Positions 7,348 to 13,139 of a stretch of 13,139 nucleotides of DNA are shown here, one piece after another (the stretch's first letter is position 1; every line of letters begins with the position of its first letter). A model generated the notes under the pieces. The model was not told where the DNA came from, did not search any database, and was given only the letters and a program-made list of their open reading frames with translations. The DNA is from JBCCLJ01 sp039026915 (lineage in GTDB: Bacteria > Acidobacteriota > Thermoanaerobaculia > Multivoradales > Multivoraceae). The position numbers and the translations under genes were made by a program. Where the stretch lies: the NCBI GenBank assembly GCA_039026915.1, contig JBCCLJ010000198.1, positions 1-13,139 of the forward strand. Direction: 5' to 3'.

Positions 7348-8238
7348 ATGACCACGGCCACTTCGACTCCCACTCGCTCGGGCCTGGCGCCCGGCGTCGG
7401 CACCGTAGCGCTGGCTCTGCTCTTTTGGGCAGGCCCCTCGGTGATTGGCAAGGCCATTCCCCTGGGCGCCGTGCAGCTGGTCTTCTTCCGCGGCTTGATC
7501 GGCGTCGCCTGGGGCGTGGCCGTCCTCTACGCCAGCGGCGGACGACTCTCTTGGCGGCTCTTCCGATACTCCTTCGTCGGCGGCATCGCTCTCGGCTGTG
7601 ACCTCATCTTCTTCTACGCAGCCATCAAGGCGACGACGGTAGCCAACGCCACCGTGATCAGCTCGGTGCAGCCGCTCCTCATGGTCTTCGCTGCGCCGCT
7701 CCTCTTTGGCGAGAAGATCCGCTGGCCCGACTTTCTGGCGTCCCTCGTGGCGATCGGCGGCGTCATCCTCGTCGTCAGCGGCTCACAGAGTCAGGACGCC
7801 TGGAGTCTGCGCGGCGACCTTCTTGCCCTGTGCGTGCTCTTTGCCTGGGGTGCCTACCTCGTCTCCTCCAAGAGAGCGAGGCAGCACCTTTCATCGACCG
7901 AGTTCACCTGCGGCGTGATGATCTTCTCGATGGCGGTCGTCACGCCGCTCGCCCTCTGGCAGGCCGACTGGACGACGCCGTCGAGGACGCAGTGGCTGGG
8001 GCTCGCCTTCATGGCCGTCTCCGGTTGGGTGGGTCACGTGCTGATGAACTGGGCGCTGGAGCGCGTACCGCTCTGGGTGGGTGGTACCTCGGCGCTTGCA
8101 GTGCCGGTCCTGACTTCGGCTCTCGCCGCGATCTTCCTGGCCGAGCCGCTTCGGCCGGTGCAGATTCTGGGCATGCTCATCGTGCTGGCGTCGCTGACGG
8201 TCGTCGTGCTGCGCGCGGACAAGGTCGAGGGGGGGTAG
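7348..8238 (+). CDS. DMT-superfamily transporter, EamA family
   Basis: This 296-residue integral membrane protein shows about ten hydrophobic segments arranged as two repeated EamA domains (about 16-145 and 152-290). Characteristic family features are the early LLFWAGPSVIGK segment (24-35), the FFRGL motif (46-50), the E-K-I-R turn after the fourth or fifth span (120-123), and the matching LAEPLRPVQILG segment in the second half (268-279). EamA proteins are drug/metabolite transporters, often exporters of amino acids or small metabolites, acting in the inner membrane. The ATG at 7348 has AAGGA 6 nt upstream. The stop codon is 6 nt before the start of the decarboxylase gene, so the two are almost certainly co-transcribed and probably share a substrate or product. 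Transport direction and substrate are inferred from context only. Confidence 0.9.
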   Translation: MTTATSTPTRSGLAPGVGTVALALLFWAGPSVIGKAIPLGAVQLVFFRGLIGVAWGVAVLYASGGRLSWRLFRYSFVGGIALGCDLIFFYAAIKATTVANATVISSVQPLLMVFAAPLLFGEKIRWPDFLASLVAIGGVILVVSGSQSQDAWSLRGDLLALCVLFAWGAYLVSSKRARQHLSSTEFTCGVMIFSMAVVTPLALWQADWTTPSRTQWLGLAFMAVSGWVGHVLMNWALERVPLWVGGTSALAVPVLTSALAAIFLAEPLRPVQILGMLIVLASLTVVVLRADKVEGG

Positions 8239-8244
8239 AGGCAC

Positions 8245-9654
8245 ATGAAGCCCGACGAGTTCAGGCGCTGGGGTCACGCTCTCATCGACTGGGTTGCCGA
8301 CTACCGTGAGCGTGTGTCCGATCTGCCGGTCGTCTCACAGGTCGGTCCCGGCACCGTGACCGGTGCCGTTCCCGCGGAGCCGCCGGAGCAGCCGGAGGAC
8401 TTCGCCGACGTGGTCCGTGACCTCGACGAGATCGTCTTGCCGGCGATGACCCACTGGAACCATCCGCGCCACTTCGCCTATTTCCCGGCGAACGCCTCGC
8501 TCTCCTCGGTCCTCGCCGACGTCGTCAGCACCGGGTTCGGCAGCATCGGCGCCAACTGGCTCGCGTCGCCGGCGCTGACCGAGCTGGAGGAGGTCACCTG
8601 TGACTGGATGCGTCAGCTGCTCGGGCTGTCGGATTCGTGGCGCGGCGTCATCCAGGACACGGCCTCGACGTCGACCCTCGTTGCCCTGCTCTCTGCTCGG
8701 GAGCGCACGCTCGGGCTGGGGCAGCAAGCGAGCGGGTTGCAGCACCGCGAGGGGCCGCTGATCGTCTACTGCTCGGATCAGAGCCACAGCTCCGTGCTCA
8801 AGGCCGCGCTGATCGCCGGTTTCGGTCGGGACCACGTCCGTCAGGTGGCGAGTGACGACCGCTTCGCGCTCGACGTGGACGCGCTGCGTCGCGAGATCGA
8901 GAAGGATGTCGCGGCCGGAGCACGCCCGTGCGCGCTGGTGGTGACGACCGGTACGACTTCGACGACGGCGATCGACCCCGTCGATCTGGCGGCGGCGGTC
9001 GCCGAGGAGCACGGCCTCTGGCTGCACGTCGACGGCGCCATGGCGGGCACCGCGATGATCGTGCCTCGACTCCGCAGCCTTTGGTACGGAGTCGAAAGGG
9101 CCGACTCGATCGTCGTCAACGCTCACAAGTGGCTCGGCGCGGCCTTCGACTGCTCGCTCTACTACGTGCGTGACCCGGATCATCTCGTGCGCGTCATGTC
9201 GACCGATCCGAGCTACCTGCAGACGGAGGCCGATGCGGAAACGACGAACTACCGCGATTGGGGTATCCCTCTCGGTCGCCGTTTCAGAGCTCTGAAGCTC
9301 TGGTTTTTGCTCCGTTCGGAGGGCGCGGTGGCCCTGAGACGCCGCATCGAGCGCGATCTCGGGAACGCACGGTGGCTCGCGGACCAGGTTGACGCGGCGG
9401 AGCCTTGGCGTCGCCTCGCGCCGGTGCCGCTGCAGACCGTCTGTGTGCGCCACGAGCCACCCGGGCTCTCCGGTGACGCGCTCGACGAGCACACGCTGCG
9501 CTGGGTCGCTTCGATCGAGCGCAGCGGAGTCGCCTCTCTGACGACCGCCCGGATCGAGGGTCGCTGGATGGTCCGCGTTTCGGTTGGCGCCGAAGCCACG
9601 GAGAGGGGGGACGTCGAGGCGCTGTGGCAGGCGATGCGCGCTTCGGTCGGCTGA
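8245..9654 (+). CDS. PLP-dependent decarboxylase, group II (aromatic-L-amino-acid decarboxylase-like)
   Basis: The length, 469 residues, is close to eukaryotic aromatic amino acid decarboxylases. Seen: the T69-H-W-N-H-P segment leading to HFAYFP; GVIQDTASTSTLVALL (134-149); SDQSHSS with H181, the residue that stacks on PLP; HVDGA with D263, which pairs with the PLP pyridine nitrogen; NAHKW with the Schiff-base lysine K295; and the flexible loop DPSYL with Y324, followed by NYRDWGIPLGRRFRALKLWF (335-354). Y324 occupies the catalytic-loop position that in plant homologues is tyrosine in true decarboxylases and phenylalanine in aldehyde synthases, so amine production is favoured. The likely substrate is an aromatic L-amino acid, not proven. 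The ATG at 8245 follows a G-rich tract (8229-8235) and GAGG. It is tightly coupled to the EamA gene; the thiolase follows after 76 bp. Confidence 0.93.
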   Translation: MKPDEFRRWGHALIDWVADYRERVSDLPVVSQVGPGTVTGAVPAEPPEQPEDFADVVRDLDEIVLPAMTHWNHPRHFAYFPANASLSSVLADVVSTGFGSIGANWLASPALTELEEVTCDWMRQLLGLSDSWRGVIQDTASTSTLVALLSARERTLGLGQQASGLQHREGPLIVYCSDQSHSSVLKAALIAGFGRDHVRQVASDDRFALDVDALRREIEKDVAAGARPCALVVTTGTTSTTAIDPVDLAAAVAEEHGLWLHVDGAMAGTAMIVPRLRSLWYGVERADSIVVNAHKWLGAAFDCSLYYVRDPDHLVRVMSTDPSYLQTEADAETTNYRDWGIPLGRRFRALKLWFLLRSEGAVALRRRIERDLGNARWLADQVDAAEPWRRLAPVPLQTVCVRHEPPGLSGDALDEHTLRWVASIERSGVASLTTARIEGRWMVRVSVGAEATERGDVEALWQAMRASVG

Positions 9655-9660
9655 CTGCAG

Positions 9661-9675
9661 CCCGCGAGCCGCGGG
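9661..9675 (+). other. GC hairpin between decarboxylase and thiolase genes
   Basis: CCCGCG (9661-9666) and CGCGGG (9670-9675) form a perfect 6-bp stem with a 3-nt loop, 6 nt after the decarboxylase stop. No T-run follows, so it is not a standard intrinsic terminator; it may stabilise or attenuate the transcript between the two cistrons. Confidence 0.35.
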
Positions 9676-9730
9676 GTGCGTCGACGGACCGGCACCGATA
9701 GAGTCGCGCTCCAATCACGAGGAGCTCCCC

Positions 9731-10927
9731 ATGAGAGACGTCGCCATCGTCAGTCCCCTGCGCACCGCCGTCGGCCGCTTCGGCGGTTCCCTGAAAGGCA
9801 TGGCCGCCGCTGATCTCGGCGCCGCGGTGATCCGTGCGATTCTCGAGAGGACGTCGCTGGACCCGGCGCGCATCGACGATGTCGTGCTCGGCCACGGCTA
9901 CGCCAACGGTGAGGAGCCGGCGATCGGTCGACTCTGCGCGCTCAAGGCCGGGCTGCCCATCGAGGTTCCCGGCTACGAGCTCGACCGGCGCTGCGCCTCC
10001 GGTCTCCAGTCGATCCTCAACGCCGCGATGATGGTGCAGACGGGCAACGCCGACGTCGTACTCGCCGGCGGCGTCGAGAGCATGAGCCGGGTCGAGTTCT
10101 ACTCGACCGACATGCGCGAAGGCCGCAAGATGGGCTCGGTGACGATGCACGACCGTCTGACGCGAGCTCGCGCGACGGTGCAGCCCGAAGAGCGCTTCGG
10201 CGTCATCTCCGGGATGATCGAGACGGCCGAGAACCTGGCGGAGGAGTACGGCCTGACGCGCGAGGCAGCGGACGAGTACGCGCTGCAGAGCCACCAGCGT
10301 GCGGTTGCGGCGACCGAGGACGGACGCTTCGCCGAGGAGATCGTGCCGCTCGAGGTGCCGCAGCGGCGCAAGGATCCGATCGTCTTTGCGGCCGACGAAG
10401 GACCTCGCAAGGAGGCCTCCCTCGAGTCGATGGCCAAGCTTCGGCCGATCATGAAGGACGGCACCGTCACGGCCGGCAATGCCAGCTCCCAGAACGACGC
10501 GGCGGCGATGTGTCTCGTCGTCGCCGCCGACCAGCTCGAAGAGCTCGGCCTCGAGCCGATCGCCTACCTGCGCGGCTGGGCCGTTGCCGGCGTGCATCCG
10601 GCGACGATGGGGATCGGACCGGTACCCGCGGTCGACAAGCTGACGCAGCGCACGGGCGTTTCGCGGGACGAGTTCGACCTGATCGAGATCAACGAGGCGT
10701 TCGCCGTTCAGGTGCTGGCGGTGCTTGCAGCCTGGGGAATGGACTCCACCGAATCGGTCAACGTCAACGGCTCCGGAATCTCGCTCGGTCACCCGATCGC
10801 CGCCACCGGGACGCGCATCCTCACGACCTTGCTGCATGAGATGCAGCGCCGTGACGCTCGCTACGGCCTCGAGACGATGTGCGTCGGTGGCGGCCAAGGG
10901 CTCGCTGCGCTCTTCGAACGTCGCTGA
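9731..10927 (+). CDS. Acetyl-CoA C-acyltransferase (thiolase family)
   Basis: This 398-residue thiolase catalyses acyl transfer between CoA thioesters, either cleavage of 3-ketoacyl-CoA or condensation of two acyl-CoAs. Seen: the N-terminal SPLRTAVGRFGGSLKG signature (8-23); the nucleophile C88 in DRRCASGLQS; GGVESMS (113-119); NEAFAVQ (321-327); G353-H354-P355 with the catalytic histidine; and C384 in MCVGGGQG, the second catalytic cysteine. All active-site residues are present and the length is normal. The ATG at 9731 has GAGGAG 6 nt upstream, which settles the start. Whether it works in degradation (FadA-like) or biosynthesis (acetoacetyl-CoA) cannot be told. The AhpD-like gene begins 11 nt after its stop, so the two are very likely co-transcribed. 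Confidence 0.95.
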   Translation: MRDVAIVSPLRTAVGRFGGSLKGMAAADLGAAVIRAILERTSLDPARIDDVVLGHGYANGEEPAIGRLCALKAGLPIEVPGYELDRRCASGLQSILNAAMMVQTGNADVVLAGGVESMSRVEFYSTDMREGRKMGSVTMHDRLTRARATVQPEERFGVISGMIETAENLAEEYGLTREAADEYALQSHQRAVAATEDGRFAEEIVPLEVPQRRKDPIVFAADEGPRKEASLESMAKLRPIMKDGTVTAGNASSQNDAAAMCLVVAADQLEELGLEPIAYLRGWAVAGVHPATMGIGPVPAVDKLTQRTGVSRDEFDLIEINEAFAVQVLAVLAAWGMDSTESVNVNGSGISLGHPIAATGTRILTTLLHEMQRRDARYGLETMCVGGGQGLAALFERR

Positions 10928-10938
10928 GGGACAGGCGA

Positions 10939-11499
10939 GTGAGCCAGGCCGAGGCCGACGGACCCTTCTGGATCGAGGGCGTTGACGAGGAGGATGCGCC
11001 GCAAGAGCTGAAGCAGCTCTACGACCGCGTGCGCGACCCTCGTACGGGTCAGCTCGACAACATCATGGCGGTGCACGGCCTCGACCCGGAGGGCCTGGAA
11101 GCGCACTTTGCCCTTTACGGCTCGGCGATGCGGGCTACGCGGACTCTGCGCAAGGTCGATCGCGAAATGATCGCCTTCGTCGTCAGTCAAGCGAACGACT
11201 GCCACTACTGAATCGAGCATCATCGCCGCGGTCTGCGGCGACTTCTGAAAGACGACGAGCTGCTCGGTGCACTCGAGGCAGATCCGAGGGCGGCCCCGGT
11301 CTCGCCGCAGCGCAGAGCGATGCTCGACTACGTGCTCAGACTCACGGACGCTCCGGCCACGGTGGAGCGCGCCGACGTCGACGGGCTGCGGTCGGCCGGG
11401 TGGAGCGACCTCGACGTGCTTCACATGGCTGAAGTGGCCGCCTACTACGCGTACGTCAATCGCATCGCCAACGGACTCGGCGTGCAGCTCGAAGACTGA
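10939..11499 (+). CDS. AhpD-like peroxidase-related selenoprotein with in-frame TGA (Sec)
   Basis: Read as 186 residues with TGA at 11209-11211 decoded as selenocysteine (U91). The motif C88-H-Y-U91-I-E-H94-H95 matches C-x-x-C-x-x-(x)-H of the AhpD / carboxymuconolactone decarboxylase-like family. E76 lies 12 residues before C88, the same spacing as the proton-relay Glu and first Cys in Mycobacterium tuberculosis AhpD; U91 takes the place of its peroxide-attacking Cys133, and H95 that of His137. Downstream of the TGA the frame stays open for 95 codons and ends in a family-typical tail (AYYAYVNRIANGLGVQLED). The normal length for peroxidase-related AhpD-like enzymes is about 180-195. The start is GTG at 10939, with GAGGG 8 nt upstream and the thiolase stop 11 nt before. 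The role is probably redox or peroxide chemistry in the cytoplasm. The alternative is a Cys-to-stop mutation, but the SECIS-like hairpin argues against it. Confidence 0.85.
11223..11241 (+). promoter_or_regulatory. Bacterial SECIS element (predicted)
   Basis: Immediately after the in-frame TGA, TCGCCGC (11223-11229) and GCGGCGA (11235-11241) form a perfect 7-bp stem capped by the 5-nt loop GGTCT (11230-11234). Exactly 18 nt separate the TGA from the loop. From memory, the E. coli fdhF SECIS also presents GGUCU in its apical loop 18 nt after its UGA, the G-U pair there being contacted by SelB. The bulged U of the fdhF stem is not evident here. The hairpin overlaps codons R-R-G-L-R-R, so part of the symmetry could come from coding. 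Confidence 0.75.
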
Positions 11500-11501
11500 G
11501 T

Positions 11502-12269
11502 TCAGGCCTTTCGAGCGACGACCGTGTCCTGGTAGTAGCCTTGAGCGTGCGTTCGCCACGCTCCCGGCACGATGGAGACCAGATCCAGACGGGCCCTCGC
11601 GAGCTGCCTCTCGACCCACACGCGATGAAACGCCACGCCGTCGCCCGGTGAGTCTCGATCGACGAGGTAGCCATGGCGGACCGAGTAGCGAAACACGGGA
11701 TAGGTGTCGCCCGATTCGAGGAGCGCCCGCGAACCGTCGTCGACCAGAAAGAACGTGCCGAAGAAGAGTCCGCCCGGCGCCAGAACTCGCGCGGATTCAC
11801 GCAGGTAGCGCTTCGTCTCGGGCGCCGTGAGATGGGTGTAGAGAGAGCACGCGACGGTGTGGCTGAAGGTCTCTCTTGGAAAGGGAAAGCGGAACCAGCG
11901 CGAAGAGCGCTTGCCCTCGGGGTTGTACTGCGAATTGCGGACGGCGGCGTGCCGGAAGCGAAAACGATCGTCGAGACCGAGACCGTCCTTGCACCAGTCG
12001 ACGTAGGCGGCGGCCACGTCGAAGCCGTCGTAGCGTGCGTTCTCGGGTAGCACGGTGGAGAGCGGCAGGGCAAAGCGGCCGAGTCCCGACCCGACGTCGA
12101 GGACGTGACGCAGCTCAGCCGACTGCGTGAATTCCAGGAGACGGTCGAGCGAGAGCCAGCCCTCGGTCCAGAAGTCGCCCGGTCCGATGCCTCCGCGCAG
12201 GCGCGACGGCGGTATCGGCGGCTCGACTCGAGCCTTGAGTTCTTCCAGTTCCTGGCGCATCGGCGGCAC
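11502..12269 (-). CDS. Class I SAM-dependent methyltransferase
   Basis: From the ATG at 12260 this is a 252-residue protein with a Rossmann-type methyltransferase core (numbering from that ATG). Seen: motif I, HVLDVGSGLGRF (52-63), which binds SAM; the acidic end of strand 2 in YDGFD (77-81); and the post-motif segment RVLAPGGLFFGTFFLVDD (158-175) with the typical APGG turn. The C-terminal strands (GVAFHRVWV, LDLVSIVPG) complete the fold. The acceptor substrate is unknown. An in-frame GTG at 12269, three codons upstream, is taken as the start because GGAGG lies 9 nt before it, versus 18 nt before the ATG. The gene is convergent with the selenoprotein gene with 2 nt between stop codons, and it follows the DoxX-like gene on the same strand after 38 bp, suggesting an operon with that gene. 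Confidence 0.85.
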   Translation of the reverse strand: MPPMRQELEELKARVEPPIPPSRLRGGIGPGDFWTEGWLSLDRLLEFTQSAELRHVLDVGSGLGRFALPLSTVLPENARYDGFDVAAAYVDWCKDGLGLDDRFRFRHAAVRNSQYNPEGKRSSRWFRFPFPRETFSHTVACSLYTHLTAPETKRYLRESARVLAPGGLFFGTFFLVDDGSRALLESGDTYPVFRYSVRHGYLVDRDSPGDGVAFHRVWVERQLARARLDLVSIVPGAWRTHAQGYYQDTVVARKA

Positions 12270-12278
12270 CGTAGCACC

Positions 12279-12283
12279 CCTCC
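12279..12283 (-). promoter_or_regulatory. Shine-Dalgarno of the methyltransferase gene
   Basis: GGAGG on the minus strand, continued by two more G, lies 9 nt from the GTG at 12269 and 18 nt from the ATG at 12260. The spacing favours the GTG start. Confidence 0.5.
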
Positions 12284-12307
12284 GAGTCGGCGGGAGATCG
12301 GTGACCC

Positions 12308-12961
12308 TCAGGCGCGAGCGTGCCGGCGGCGAAGACGCAGCAGATCGAGCCCGAGGCCGACGAAGGGCAGCGCCAGGCCGGGCAGCACGACGTCGCTGCT
12401 CGCGAGCCCGCGAATGGCAAGCAGAACGGCGAGGCCGCCGATGGCAGCCGCCCACCAGGTCAGTCGCAGCACGCCGCTCGTTTGAGCGCGCCGAACGGTG
12501 CCCGGCCACTCTCCGACGCCGAGGCCGGGGAGGAGGTGCCGAAAGCGGTCGCCGTCCCAGCAGACGAGGTAGACGTTGGCAAGCAGCATCGCGCCGACGA
12601 CGTAGGGGGTTCCCTTGAAGCCTACCGAGACCGTCAGGACGAAGATGTTCACCAGGATCGGCAGGAAGAGCGCAGCTCCCAAGGTCGCGGTGGCCGGAAC
12701 GAGGAGGAGGAGCCCGGCGAGCACCTGGCAGGCACCGAGAAAGTTCCAGTAGAAGCCCGTCTGGAAGAACGCCTCGAAGATGGCGCCGATCGGATTTTCG
12801 GGCGGAATCCGGGTGAAGCGGCGGCCGAGCACCTTGATCATGCCGGGCGGTATGAAGCCGATCGCCAGCAGGATGCGCACGCCCCACGTGAAGTCGTGAA
12901 GCAGCGGCTGGCTCACGGTCCAGGCGTGGGCCTTGGCGAGTTTGGATTCGAAAGGGCTCAT
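12308..12961 (-). CDS. DoxX-like family membrane protein
   Basis: This 217-residue membrane protein resembles the DoxX / DoxX-like family. Seen: a first span with the family-like pattern RILLAIGFIPPGMIKVLG (29-46), then spans at about 72-90, 93-113 and 118-135 containing the FVLTVSVGFKGTP segment, which make up the four-helix DoxX core, plus two further hydrophobic segments at 166-184 and 189-207 ending in an Arg-rich cytoplasmic tail. DoxX-like proteins sit in the inner membrane and have been tied to thiol or quinone redox systems in some bacteria, but this one's role is unknown. The ATG at 12961 has no good Shine-Dalgarno. The gene lies 38 bp upstream of the methyltransferase and probably shares its transcript. 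Confidence 0.8.
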   Translation of the reverse strand: MSPFESKLAKAHAWTVSQPLLHDFTWGVRILLAIGFIPPGMIKVLGRRFTRIPPENPIGAIFEAFFQTGFYWNFLGACQVLAGLLLLVPATATLGAALFLPILVNIFVLTVSVGFKGTPYVVGAMLLANVYLVCWDGDRFRHLLPGLGVGEWPGTVRRAQTSGVLRLTWWAAAIGGLAVLLAIRGLASSDVVLPGLALPFVGLGLDLLRLRRRHARA

Positions 12962-13083
12962 GGTCGCTTGCGGCGGCGGACGGCTCGTGCTCGGCGCCTG
13001 TCGAGAATACGTGCGAGTCGCGCCGAGATGAACGAACCTCGAGCTCAGGCGCGGCTCGCGTGCGCTTTCAGTAGGATGGTGAC

Positions 13084-13139
13084 GTGATCCGCTTCATCGA
13101 CCCTCGCGCTGAACCTTCGGCTCCGGAAGAGCCTTACGC
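13084..13139 (+). CDS. Possible 5' end of a plus-strand gene, cut by the window
   Basis: A GTG at 13084 opens a frame reading MIRFIDPRAEPSAPEEPY with no stop before the window ends. AGGA lies 8 nt upstream (13072-13075), a good spacing, and the divergent position relative to the DoxX-like gene is plausible. Only 18 full codons are visible, so no function can be given. Confidence 0.4.
   Translation, partial: MIRFIDPRAEPSAPEEPY

Noticed and set aside
6641..7348. Minus-strand frames crossing the 6973-7347 gap
   Set aside because: They overlap the peptidase gene, are Arg/Pro/Ser-rich and show no domain; the gap is treated as non-coding.
9284..10897. 537-codon minus-strand frame opposite the thiolase and decarboxylase end
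   Set aside because: It overlaps two well-supported genes and has the His/Arg/Asp-rich composition of shadow frames.
11209..11211. TGA as a true stop, leaving a 90-residue truncated protein or a pseudogene
   Set aside because: The frame stays open with strong family-like sequence to the correct length, the TGA falls exactly on the second CxxC cysteine, and a SECIS-like hairpin follows. A random nonsense mutation would not explain all three.
10861..11619. 252-codon minus-strand frame opposite the AhpD-like gene
   Set aside because: No domain is recognisable and it covers the read-through selenoprotein on the other strand, whose family resemblance on both sides of the TGA is convincing.

Overview
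The window is GC-rich and densely coded on both strands. A PadR-family repressor sits directly in front of an 'acidobacterial duplicated orphan permease' (ADOP). This pairing is best known from Acidobacteriota and their relatives, so an acidobacterium-like host is the best guess, held with moderate confidence. No tRNA, rRNA, CRISPR array, insertion sequence or integrase was seen.

Left block (72-5743, minus strand, read right to left): an enolase-superfamily enzyme of the mandelate racemase subgroup, then a PadR regulator whose stop codon overlaps the TTG start of the ADOP permease, then a secreted serine hydrolase of the class C beta-lactamase / family VIII esterase fold. A 9-bp inverted repeat just upstream of padR is a likely PadR operator. 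An AT-richer divergent region (5744-5937) with two pairs of short direct repeats separates this block from the next.

Middle block (5938-11499, plus strand): a signal-peptide-bearing HExxH metallopeptidase-like protein, a 375-bp gap, and then a compact gene run. The run contains a drug/metabolite (EamA) transporter, an aromatic-L-amino-acid-decarboxylase-like PLP enzyme 6 nt downstream, an acetyl-CoA acyltransferase (thiolase), and an AhpD-like peroxidase-family gene 11 nt after the thiolase. The decarboxylase/transporter pair suggests that an amine or a related product is made and moved across the membrane.

The main discovery is in the last gene of that run. Its reading frame is interrupted by one TGA (11209-11211), exactly where the second cysteine of the AhpD CxxC motif belongs. 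The same frame continues for 95 more codons of clearly family-like sequence to a second TGA at 11497-11499. Eighteen nucleotides after the TGA comes the GGTCT loop of a perfect 7-bp GC-rich hairpin. Loop sequence and spacing both match the E. coli fdhF SECIS element as I remember it. The gene is therefore read as a 186-residue selenoprotein with a C-H-Y-Sec active site, which conventional gene calling would cut at residue 90.

Right block (11502-12961, minus strand): a SAM-dependent methyltransferase, convergent with the selenoprotein gene with only 2 nt between stop codons, preceded by a DoxX-like membrane protein. The first codons of a further plus-strand gene may begin at 13084 and run off the window.
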